A stretch of 8,803 nt of DNA from an uncultured Lachnoclostridium sp. (GTDB lineage: Bacteria > Bacillota > Clostridia > Lachnospirales > Lachnospiraceae). The stretch lies in NCBI GenBank assembly GCA_902464595.1, contig CABQJX010000116.1, positions 1 to 8,803 of the forward strand. Reading direction: 5' to 3'. The notes beneath the pieces were generated by a model. It searched no databases. It had not been told where the DNA came from and worked only from the letters and a program-made list of their open reading frames with translations. Below are positions 1 to 6,389 of the stretch, one piece after another; the stretch's first letter is position 1, and every line of letters starts with the position of its first letter. Both the position numbers and the translations under genes were made by a program.

Positions 1-179
1 TAAGTCGGGGCTAATACTTAAAGTTTTTCGGGACATTTTCAAAAACGCTTGACATCTTATAGGATAAATATTTCTATGTATTTGTAACAATTCAGCCATG
101 CGAAGATTCAGGCAGGAAAATGGGTTGAAAGCTTGTTTTCATGATTGTTTCTCATTTTTCAAAGCCGGCAAAACAGCAA
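1..179. other. AT-rich flank without a supported gene
   Basis: This stretch lies beyond the end of the sugar operon. I see no coding region with a ribosome binding site and no tRNA or rRNA. A TTGACA hexamer occurs at 49-54 on the plus strand, but the hexamer 17 nt downstream (TTCTAT, 72-77) is a poor -10 match and nothing credible follows it. The stretch may be the regulatory region or tail of a gene beyond the left edge, or a dispersed intergenic repeat. I cannot tell which from this window. Confidence 0.4.
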
Positions 180-220
180 AAGCGGCATCCTTTCTTTTTA
201 TGCCAAAGTCGATGCCGCTT
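180..220 (-). terminator. Hairpin terminator after the GH43 gene
   Basis: The arms AAGCGGCATC (180-189) and GATGCCGCTT (211-220) form a perfect 10-bp stem around a 21-nt loop, 27 nt past the glycosidase stop codon. Read on the minus strand, the stem is followed by TTTTGCTGTTTT counting from the end of the arm, a broken U-tract. On the plus strand a T-rich stretch also follows, so it could act in both directions. The loop contains a second ATGCC (200-204) that could pair with GGCAT of the left arm as a minor alternative fold. The strong stem and imperfect U-tract suggest moderate efficiency. Confidence 0.7.
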
Positions 221-246
221 CTTTCTTAGATTTTTTAATATGCTAC

Positions 247-1893
247 CTATTCTTCAATGATCTCGTAACGGAACCAGTCAAAATCCGCATACCGCCCGGT
301 CCGTTCATGGCCTGCTGAGGCGTACATTCCCATATACGTCCCGACAAATCCGTCTGCCACCAAGGTACTGAGGATGGAGCCGTCTACCCCTAAGACCAGA
401 GGGATCCGCTGCCGCTCTCTCTCTCCATAGTAGAAATCATATTTTCCCTCGCTCCCCTCCACTGTGAGATAAATACGCCCTTTCGGAACCTCTCTGCTTT
501 TTAAAACCGTCCTCACACCGTTTACAAGGCTGTAGCATGTCACTGCGCTGCCCCCTTTTCTCCTCTCTTTGACTAAAAGGAATGAAAAGCGTTCATTTTG
601 TGTCAGAACCAGTCCTGCCTCCTCCCCCTCCCGCTCCGGTTCAAATTCCATGGCCGCGCTGGCCTGGAAATCGTAGTGCTGCTGGCGGCGCACCAGCATA
701 GCCGGTGTCTCTCCATCCTCCAGCTTCACATGGGACAGGTACAGCCTCAGAAAACCGGGGCGCTCTGTAAGTGAATAAAAAGGCTTCTGCACAGGCCGCC
801 TTATGCACCAGATTAGATCCAGGCGGTCCTCCTCAAAGTTATCCACACGGCTCTGGAGAGGCGGGCGCTCCCATGGCAGGTTCGGCCGGCGTTCTTCCAG
901 ATTTACCATTCCATTTTCATTGTCTGCCAAAGGCCACCCGTCATAGTCCCAGGCAATGGGAACCAAAAATACTTCCCGTCCAAGATTAAACTGGGCATTC
1001 TTGTTGCGGTCCGGGGTGCGGATCCATTTTCGGGGCTGATACTGGTCATAATCCTCAATTTCCTGCTCATAAGGCCGTATGCCAAGAAGGGTCATATACC
1101 ATTCCCCCTCCTGGGTCTGCACCAGATCCCCGTGGCCGGTCACTGATACTCCCAGGCTGTTGATCAGCCGCAGTCCCCGATTCGTCACGATGGGATTTCT
1201 GGGACATGGTTCATAGGGGCCCAAAAGCTCTTTGCTGCGGGCAATGTTGACACAGTGGTTTGTCTGGGTTCCCCCGCAGGCTGTAAGGAGGTAATGCATC
1301 CCGTCGATCCAATAGATATGGGGGCCTTCCATAAACAGGCTGTGATCCATGTCCCCGTCATAAATGATATGGCGCTCTCCAATAAACTGAAACGTTTTTT
1401 TATCCAGCTCACAGAGATATATCTGTTTGTGGGTGGGATATTTCAGATCTTTCGGAATGGTATTGCCGCAGTACCACATTCTCCCTTCCTGATCAAAATA
1501 CAGGGAAGGGTCAATGCCGTCCGCCCCCTCAATGATCACCGCTTCAGACCAGTCCCCTGCCGGATCCTCGGCTGTAACAATAAAGTTGTAACGGTAAGTC
1601 CGCCCCTGTACATCCAATGTATTTACAATGTAAAAACGTCCTTCATAATACCGGATGGTAGCCGCCCACAGTCCTTCTGAGCTGTCGCAGTTGCGGTAGT
1701 CCAGCTGCTCCGGCCTGGAAATGGCATTTCCGATCTGCTGCCAGTGAACCAGATCCCGGCTCTTAAACACGGGAAGACCTGGAAAGTAGGAGAAGGAGGA
1801 GGTCACCATGTAGTAATCATCGCCCACCCGGCACACAGAAGGATCCGGATATCCTCCTTTTATAACTGGATTATGAAACATTTCTTTTCTCAT
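247..1893 (-). CDS. GH43 family glycosidase (beta-xylosidase / alpha-L-arabinofuranosidase type), cytoplasmic
   Basis: This 548-residue enzyme of glycoside hydrolase family 43 should remove terminal xylose or arabinose from oligosaccharides by an inverting mechanism. The five-bladed propeller occupies roughly residues 6-335. The expected catalytic residues are visible: D17 in YPDPS (general base), D128 in DGIDPS (pKa modulator) and E189 in FMEGPHIY (general acid), with H254 in GHGDL as the likely central metal-site histidine. The spacing matches that recalled for Geobacillus XynB3 (D15, D128, E187). Residues about 350-546 form the C-terminal concanavalin-like sandwich of beta-xylosidases, ending in ADFDWFRYE; F516 in its GFVG loop may reach the active site. 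There is no signal peptide, so it acts in the cytoplasm on imported sugars. The ATG at 1893 has GAGGTG 9 nt upstream and lies 21 nt after the MalG-type permease. The family call is firm. Xylosidase versus arabinofuranosidase is not decidable here; the N-terminal pattern reminds me more of subfamily 12 than 11. Confidence 0.93.
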   Translation of the reverse strand: MRKEMFHNPVIKGGYPDPSVCRVGDDYYMVTSSFSYFPGLPVFKSRDLVHWQQIGNAISRPEQLDYRNCDSSEGLWAATIRYYEGRFYIVNTLDVQGRTYRYNFIVTAEDPAGDWSEAVIIEGADGIDPSLYFDQEGRMWYCGNTIPKDLKYPTHKQIYLCELDKKTFQFIGERHIIYDGDMDHSLFMEGPHIYWIDGMHYLLTACGGTQTNHCVNIARSKELLGPYEPCPRNPIVTNRGLRLINSLGVSVTGHGDLVQTQEGEWYMTLLGIRPYEQEIEDYDQYQPRKWIRTPDRNKNAQFNLGREVFLVPIAWDYDGWPLADNENGMVNLEERRPNLPWERPPLQSRVDNFEEDRLDLIWCIRRPVQKPFYSLTERPGFLRLYLSHVKLEDGETPAMLVRRQQHYDFQASAAMEFEPEREGEEAGLVLTQNERFSFLLVKERRKGGSAVTCYSLVNGVRTVLKSREVPKGRIYLTVEGSEGKYDFYYGERERQRIPLVLGVDGSILSTLVADGFVGTYMGMYASAGHERTGRYADFDWFRYEIIEE

Positions 1894-1914
1894 ACTCTGT
1901 CACACCTCAATGGA

Positions 1915-2757
1915 TCATTCTTTGACCGCTCCGGCTGTCATTCCGGCGATCAGGTATTTCTGCATAACGGTGAATACTGCCAATGTGGGAACGCTTGATA
2001 TGATCGCAGCGCACATAAGATAATTCCACTGGATTTTATAAGCGTCCGCCATGGTACTGATGGCGTAAGTGATGGTCTTTTTCTCGTCTGCTGACATAAG
2101 GACAGAAGCAAACATATACTCATTCCAGTTCTGCAGGAATGCATAGATCACAGTTGCCACCAGACCTGGAAGGGCAATGGGAAGAATGATCCGGTAAAAG
2201 GTGTGGAAAGCGCTGCTGCCATCCACTCTTGCCGCCTCATCTAAACCCGTAGGGATGCTCTTAAAATATCCATACATCATCCAGGTGCAGAAGGGGATAC
2301 TGAAGGAAGCATACACGATCAGCAGTCCCACTCTGGTATTGTTCAGGTGAAGGGATACCAGGATTTTATAATAAGGTATGATCTTCATAACCGCAGGAAA
2401 CATCTGGGTCACTAACAGGAAGCTTAAAAGAAATGCTTTTCCTTTGAAATCATACCGGGACAGCCCATAGCCGCAGAGAGCCGCGCACACTACTCCAAAA
2501 ATAGTAGAACCTCCTACCGTCACAAGGCTGTTCTTAATATAGGTGGCAATCGGATATTCCTTCCATATATTTACAAAGTTTTCCAGGGTAGGGCCGGAGG
2601 GAAATAATTCCAGCCCTTTGGATAACGTAATATCTGCCATGGATTTCAGTGATGTAATAACCATCCAGGAAAGAGGAAGGAGCACACAGGCGCATCCGAT
2701 CAGAAGCACTACATAAGCCAGCGCCAATACCATTCTGTTTTTTGTTGTCTTAGTCAT
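1915..2757 (-). CDS. Carbohydrate ABC transporter permease, MalG type
   Basis: One of the two membrane subunits of a CUT1-family sugar importer, 280 residues with the start chosen here. About six hydrophobic segments are visible, beginning at residues 10-33. The cytoplasmic EAA loop that docks to the ATPase reads EAARVDGSSAFHTFYRIILP at residues 174-193, and the protein ends in the family-typical TAGAVKE. An ATG at 2781 would add eight residues, but AGGAGG (2768-2773) lies inside that extension and sits 10 nt before the ATG at 2757, so 2757 is the better start. That start overlaps the end of the upstream permease by 8 nt (ATGACTAA), which suggests translational coupling and fixed stoichiometry of the heterodimer. 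The substrate cannot be read from the sequence; the neighbouring GH43 points to pentose-containing oligosaccharides. Confidence 0.93.
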   Translation of the reverse strand: MTKTTKNRMVLALAYVVLLIGCACVLLPLSWMVITSLKSMADITLSKGLELFPSGPTLENFVNIWKEYPIATYIKNSLVTVGGSTIFGVVCAALCGYGLSRYDFKGKAFLLSFLLVTQMFPAVMKIIPYYKILVSLHLNNTRVGLLIVYASFSIPFCTWMMYGYFKSIPTGLDEAARVDGSSAFHTFYRIILPIALPGLVATVIYAFLQNWNEYMFASVLMSADEKKTITYAISTMADAYKIQWNYLMCAAIISSVPTLAVFTVMQKYLIAGMTAGAVKE

Positions 2758-3643
2758 CACGCAGCAACCTCCTGAATACAACGCCGATCAGATAACAGAT
2801 GACGAGGATATATACAGACTGTGCCGATGCAAAGCCGTATTTAAAGTAAGAAAATGCATTCTTATAAATCTCAATGGCCGATACCATAGTGGAGCTTCCA
2901 GGCCCTCCGGAAGTCATAAGCCAGATCAAGGTGAACTGCTTAAATACCCATACGGTATCCAGGATCAGAATGGTAGTAAGGATGGGCTTTAAGGCTGGCA
3001 GCGTTACATATCGGAATCTCTGCCATGCATTGGCCCCGTCAATCCTGGCCGCCTCATACATATCAGCGGAAATGGTCTGGATCCCTGCTAAGATCTGTAC
3101 CATGACCAGAGGATAACCCTTCCAAATACTTACCAGGATCACACAGGGAAATGCGGTTGCTGAGGAGGAGAGCCAGCCGACCGGCTCAGCTGCCAGTCCC
3201 AGATGCATGATCAGCTCGTTTATGATCCCTCCCTGGGTATTGAGGATCCATTTAAAGAGGTAGGCAATAACTACATCCGGGAAAAGCCATGGGAGGATCA
3301 GGATACCGCGCAGCAACGTGCGCATCTTAATATCCATATTTAAAAAGGAGGCAAATATAAATCCCAAAGTGAAATGTCCTGCCACCACCGTTACGGTGAA
3401 TACCAGCGTCTTCCACAGACTGTGGAGGAAGGAGGTGTCCGTCAGGGCCTGAAGGTAATACTTGAGTCCCACAAAATTCCATTTATTTACCAGGTTTGTA
3501 TCATAAAAGCTGATATAAATACCATATAAAATGGGATATAAAACCAGCAGCACAATGGTAAGTGTAGCCGGTGTGATAAATCCGTATGGGACAAGGGCCG
3601 ACTTAAGCTTGTACCGGCTCACGCCCTGAGCTGTTCCTTTCAC
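2750..3643 (-). CDS. Carbohydrate ABC transporter permease, MalF/UgpA type
   Basis: The partner membrane subunit of the importer, 297 residues. The first membrane helix is near residues 20-46. Further segments lie around 77-100, 112-131, 164-186, 220-243 and 273-292. The EAA loop is at residues 197-216 (EAARIDGANAWQRFRYVTLP). The conserved TSGGPGSST segment (245-253), followed by the IYKNAF motif (259-264), is typical of the MalF/UgpA branch. No large periplasmic P2-like insertion is present, as usual in Firmicutes. The start codon is GTG (3641-3643), supported by a near-ideal AAGGAGG at 3653-3659, 9 nt upstream. The stop TAA (2750-2752) lies inside the start region of the next permease. The gap to the binding-protein gene is 28 nt. 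No ATPase gene accompanies the pair. Confidence 0.94.
   Translation of the reverse strand: MKGTAQGVSRYKLKSALVPYGFITPATLTIVLLVLYPILYGIYISFYDTNLVNKWNFVGLKYYLQALTDTSFLHSLWKTLVFTVTVVAGHFTLGFIFASFLNMDIKMRTLLRGILILPWLFPDVVIAYLFKWILNTQGGIINELIMHLGLAAEPVGWLSSSATAFPCVILVSIWKGYPLVMVQILAGIQTISADMYEAARIDGANAWQRFRYVTLPALKPILTTILILDTVWVFKQFTLIWLMTSGGPGSSTMVSAIEIYKNAFSYFKYGFASAQSVYILVICYLIGVVFRRLLRDD
2768..2773 (-). promoter_or_regulatory. Ribosome binding site deciding the MalG-type permease start
   Basis: AGGAGG on the minus strand, 10 nt before the ATG at 2757. It lies within the last codons of the MalF-type permease and inside the eight-codon extension that the alternative ATG at 2781 would give, so it argues for the shorter protein. 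Confidence 0.8.
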
Positions 3644-3652
3644 TTTGGTTTA

Positions 3653-3659
3653 CCTCCTT
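3653..3659 (-). promoter_or_regulatory. Strong ribosome binding site for the GTG-started permease
   Basis: AAGGAGG on the minus strand, 9 nt before GTG at 3643-3641. The near-perfect anti-16S match may compensate for the weaker start codon. Confidence 0.8.
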
Positions 3660-3671
3660 CATTATTTACTG

Positions 3672-5129
3672 CTAATTGCTGTAGGATTTTGCTACTTTCT
3701 CAGCTTTCTGGGCTGCTGTGGCAATGGCTTCCTCTGCTGGAACTCCCTCAGATACAACAGTCTGCCAGCACTCGCCGCAGATGTCTCTCAGTTCAGCCAG
3801 TCCTGCAAAAGGAGGATAGATCACAGCGCTGTCAGAAGCTTCCGCAAAACCAGAGTAAGCAGGATCCTTCTCGCAGATGGCATTTAATGCCTCGGTCACT
3901 ACAGGGAGACGGCAGGTTGCCTCATTCCAGGTCACACTTGTTTCTACGCTGGTCATATATTTTAAGAAATCAGCCGCTACTTCTGGATGTTCACAGGTAC
4001 TGCTGACTGTCATTCCCACACTTGAGAAGGATGTCACAGGATCAACGCCTTCTGCTGTAGGCATCGGGAAGCTTCCCATCTTTCCCCGCATCTCCGGATT
4101 TGCATTGTAAATTCCGCCAAGTACATTGGAACCGCTGAAAAACATACATGCTTCATCTGCTGCGATCATCGTATACGCCTCGGAATATCCAGTCTCGATC
4201 AGTCCTGGAGGGGTAACGCCTTCGTTCGCTGCCATATTAATGAAAGAGGTCATGGCATTTTTAAACTCCTCCGTTCCAAAACCGGAGGTGTAAGTTCCAT
4301 CTCCGTTATCTGTGATGAAATCGCATCCATATGTAAGGGCAAAGGTCTGGAAGCGTGATTCCGCAGAATCATTTCTCGTTCCTGCAAAGGCACATCCATA
4401 GCGGTCGATCTTGCCGTCGCCGTCCAAATCCTCTGTTAAAGCCTTAGCTGCCTCCAGGAACTCATCCCATGTCTTTGGAACCTCAATCCCTTTTTCCTCA
4501 AACAGGTCTTTTCTGTATACCATAGCGGTTATGTTATTCTGCCATGGCATATACACCAGTGTTCCGTCCACGGTAGCATTCTCCACAGCCGCAGGCATCA
4601 ATCCTTCCATATAGTTTTCGCCCAAAAGTTCGTCCATGTTTGTCGCACCCATCCCCATCTCCAGGCAGTTGGCGGAATACGCCTCTGTCATGGTAAAGAT
4701 GTCGGGAAGGGTTCCGGCTGTGGCCTGGGTGATCAGGGTGGTATACAGGTCATTCATGGAACACTCTACCGGGGTCAGAGTGACATTTGGATACATGGCC
4801 ATGTAATCGTCCATTACTTTTCTTAAATAAGGGCCTCCATCTGAATCGCCCAGAGAAGTGATCATTACATCTAATGTCACATCACCTGCGGAAGCCACAT
4901 CAAAGGTGCTGTCATAATTTTTATCAGCAGCCGGAGCCCCTTTCTCTCCTGCTTCTTCTGATTCTCCCGCCTCTGCTTTCCCACTCTCTTTTGCTGTTTC
5001 CCCTCCAGCCTCCTTTGTCTCAGCGGCTTCTGCACCACTCGAAGCTGCTTCTTTGGAGCCGGAACAGCCGCCCAGTATACCTGCCGCCATAAGAACCGCT
5101 GCTGCCTGGATCATTCTTCTTTTTCTCAT
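3672..5129 (-). CDS. Sugar ABC transporter substrate-binding lipoprotein (family 1 type)
   Basis: The extracellular solute receptor of the importer, 485 residues. The N-terminus has a KRRR-containing basic segment, a hydrophobic core (residues 7-19) and a lipobox ILGGC with C22 as the predicted lipidated cysteine, so the mature protein is anchored outside the membrane. Residues 23 to about 70 are a low-complexity linker of Ala, Glu, Gly, Lys and Ser. The periplasmic-binding fold follows, with typical landmarks: PDIFTM (142-147), the NNITAMVYRKDLFEEKGI segment (198-215) and TWDEFLEAAKAL (220-231). Residues 234-242 (DLDGDGKID) form an EF-hand-like DxDxDG loop that may bind calcium. It is the first gene of the operon: ATG at 5129 with AGGAGG (5137-5142) 7 nt upstream, about 64 nt behind a predicted transcription start. 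The ligand is inferred from the GH43 neighbour as a xylo- or arabino-oligosaccharide, not shown by the sequence. Confidence 0.93.
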   Translation of the reverse strand: MRKRRMIQAAAVLMAAGILGGCSGSKEAASSGAEAAETKEAGGETAKESGKAEAGESEEAGEKGAPAADKNYDSTFDVASAGDVTLDVMITSLGDSDGGPYLRKVMDDYMAMYPNVTLTPVECSMNDLYTTLITQATAGTLPDIFTMTEAYSANCLEMGMGATNMDELLGENYMEGLMPAAVENATVDGTLVYMPWQNNITAMVYRKDLFEEKGIEVPKTWDEFLEAAKALTEDLDGDGKIDRYGCAFAGTRNDSAESRFQTFALTYGCDFITDNGDGTYTSGFGTEEFKNAMTSFINMAANEGVTPPGLIETGYSEAYTMIAADEACMFFSGSNVLGGIYNANPEMRGKMGSFPMPTAEGVDPVTSFSSVGMTVSSTCEHPEVAADFLKYMTSVETSVTWNEATCRLPVVTEALNAICEKDPAYSGFAEASDSAVIYPPFAGLAELRDICGECWQTVVSEGVPAEEAIATAAQKAEKVAKSYSN

Positions 5130-5199
5130 AATACGTCCTCCTAATTTGTGATATTTTTAGTTTTTTCACTTTGTATTCCCTTGTATTTTGTGTATTTTT

Positions 5200-5228
5200 A
5201 TTATATAAATAAGAGTAATGAAAATCAA
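5200..5228 (-). promoter_or_regulatory. Sigma-A-type promoter of the sugar-uptake operon
   Basis: Read on the minus strand, TTGATT (-35, plus-strand 5223-5228) and a perfect TATAAT (-10, plus-strand 5200-5205) are separated by exactly 17 nt. Transcription should begin near 5193, giving a leader of about 64 nt before the binding-protein ATG. I see no riboswitch-like structure in that short AT-rich leader, so control is probably at initiation. Confidence 0.75.
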
Positions 5229-5250
5229 CTTAATTAAAATAAATATAACT

Positions 5251-5263
5251 TTAGTTTTTCTAA
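5251..5263. promoter_or_regulatory. Predicted LysR-type operator (T-N11-A palindrome)
   Basis: TTAG-TTTTT-CTAA is a perfect 4-bp inverted repeat with the T-N11-A geometry of LysR-family recognition sites. Its centre (5257) lies about 64 bp upstream of the predicted start of the minus-strand operon, the place where these regulators usually hold their primary site. It is also 54-66 bp before the regulator's own ATG, where binding could repress its transcription. A second partial element may be the TTAATTAA palindrome at 5230-5237 beside the -35 box. AT-rich DNA yields such palindromes by chance, so the position is the stronger argument. Confidence 0.5.
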
Positions 5264-5316
5264 TATATATGTACATTTTTCACATAGTCTTTTGTCCATA
5301 AAGGGGGTATTTTTAC

Positions 5317-6234
5317 ATGGAGACGAAGCTGATCGAATATATTCTTACCATTGCCAGGCACAAAAGTATCTCCCGGGCTGCCGATGAGCTCTATCTCACC
5401 CAATCCGCCTTGAATCAGCAGCTTTTAAAGCTGGAGCGTGAACTGGGCGCTCCTCTCTTTGTGCGCACCAGAAATCATTGGGAGCTGACTGACATCGGAC
5501 GCCTTTATGTGAAGCGCTCCCAGGAGATATTAGATATTAAAAGACAGACCTACAATCAGATCCAAGACATGGCAAAAAAATGGAACAGCGCCATCACCAT
5601 CGGACTGACGCCGGAACGAGGGATCCAGATGTTTACCGCCATTTATCCAGTGATCCATGCCCAGTATCCGGAAGCTGTGTTTCAGCCCGTGGAGGCCACT
5701 GTGGAAGCACAGTCTAAAATGATGGAGGCCAAAGAGCTGGATATTGGTTTTCAGACGATCTTTGAGCGAAAATATAAGCATCTGTCCTATGAAACCATTT
5801 TCTTTGAGCCCTTTTATCTCTGTGTCCCCAAAACCCATCCCCTGGCTTACCGTGAGGACTATCCGCTTGACCAGTATCCGCCTATCTCCCTGAGCCGTTT
5901 CCGGGACGAGTCCTTTACTCTGGTCAAAAAATCCTCCACCATGCGTGTTGTCATTGACGACCTGTTTCGGAAAGCAGGCTTCGAACCAAAGCTTCTCTTT
6001 GAGTCCACCAGCATGAGAAGTATGCTGCGCCTGACAGAGAACAATCAGTGCTGCTCCATCATTCCCCGCTACTATGCAGTTCCCAGCCCCCATGTATCCT
6101 ATTTTTCCCTGGGGCCTGATGCCAGCTGGGAGTTAGCCGCTGTCCATGCCCAAAACCATTATCTGAACAAAGCGGCCCGGGATTTCGTCCAGATGGCTGC
6201 CGTGTACTGGCGTGCCCACCCCTACAGCGATTAA
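5317..6234 (+). CDS. LysR family transcriptional regulator
   Basis: A 305-residue DNA-binding regulator of normal family length. The N-terminal winged helix-turn-helix covers residues 1-60, with the helix-turn-helix around 18-37 (SISRAADELYLTQSALNQQL) followed by the conserved LERELGAPLFVR. A linker helix runs to about residue 90. Residues about 91-298 form the two-lobed effector-binding domain (starts SAITIGLTPERG; PFYLCVPKTHPLA is the usual lobe-junction segment). It is divergent from the sugar operon across a 187-nt gap holding a T-N11-A palindrome, the classic arrangement for a LysR protein that regulates its neighbour and itself. The ATG has GGGGG (5303-5307) 9 nt upstream. A weak plus-strand promoter could be TTTAGT (5250-5255) with TACATT (5272-5277), overlapping the palindrome. 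The effector is unknown. Family call firm, target inferred. Confidence 0.93.
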   Translation: METKLIEYILTIARHKSISRAADELYLTQSALNQQLLKLERELGAPLFVRTRNHWELTDIGRLYVKRSQEILDIKRQTYNQIQDMAKKWNSAITIGLTPERGIQMFTAIYPVIHAQYPEAVFQPVEATVEAQSKMMEAKELDIGFQTIFERKYKHLSYETIFFEPFYLCVPKTHPLAYREDYPLDQYPPISLSRFRDESFTLVKKSSTMRVVIDDLFRKAGFEPKLLFESTSMRSMLRLTENNQCCSIIPRYYAVPSPHVSYFSLGPDASWELAAVHAQNHYLNKAARDFVQMAAVYWRAHPYSD

Positions 6235-6284
6235 GCAAAGAAGGCCTCGAAGCCAGAAGGTCAGCGATAACGGCTCCACAACGC

Positions 6285-6332
6285 AAAAAAATCCACAGGC
6301 TCCTCCTTTTATGGGGAATCCTGTGGATTTTT
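6285..6332. terminator. Bidirectional terminator between lysR-type gene and rpoC
   Basis: A 13-bp perfect stem pairs 6287-6299 with 6320-6332 around a 20-nt loop; its GC core is TCCACAGG/CCTGTGGA. On the plus strand the core is followed by TTTTT (6328-6332); on the minus strand by seven T (complement of 6285-6291). It therefore ends both the plus-strand regulator (51 nt past its stop) and the minus-strand rpoC (58 nt past its stop), keeping the two convergent transcripts apart. Confidence 0.9.
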
Positions 6333-6389
6333 ACATTGTTATTGTAATTTTCTGTGGGTTACTTCAGATATTCCTTTCACCCCAAAACC

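Noticed and set aside
98..229. A 43-codon plus-strand ORF (MRRFRQENGLKACF...) downstream of the TTGACA at 49-54.
   Set aside because: It has no ribosome binding site, runs through the operon's terminator hairpin, and its composition is Phe/Lys-rich as expected from random AT-rich DNA.
1380..1402. A catabolite-response-element-like sequence (TGAAACGTTTTTT) inside the GH43 gene.
   Set aside because: The central CG is offset by one base from the consensus and symmetry is poor; no better cre site is visible at the operon promoter.
1255..1680. A 141-codon plus-strand ORF antisense to the GH43 gene.
   Set aside because: The opposite strand encodes GH43 with intact catalytic motifs; this frame has no recognisable domain and is a shadow.
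5530..6093. A 187-codon minus-strand ORF antisense to the LysR-type gene.
   Set aside because: It lies entirely inside a convincing LysR coding region, shows no family motif and has no operon context.
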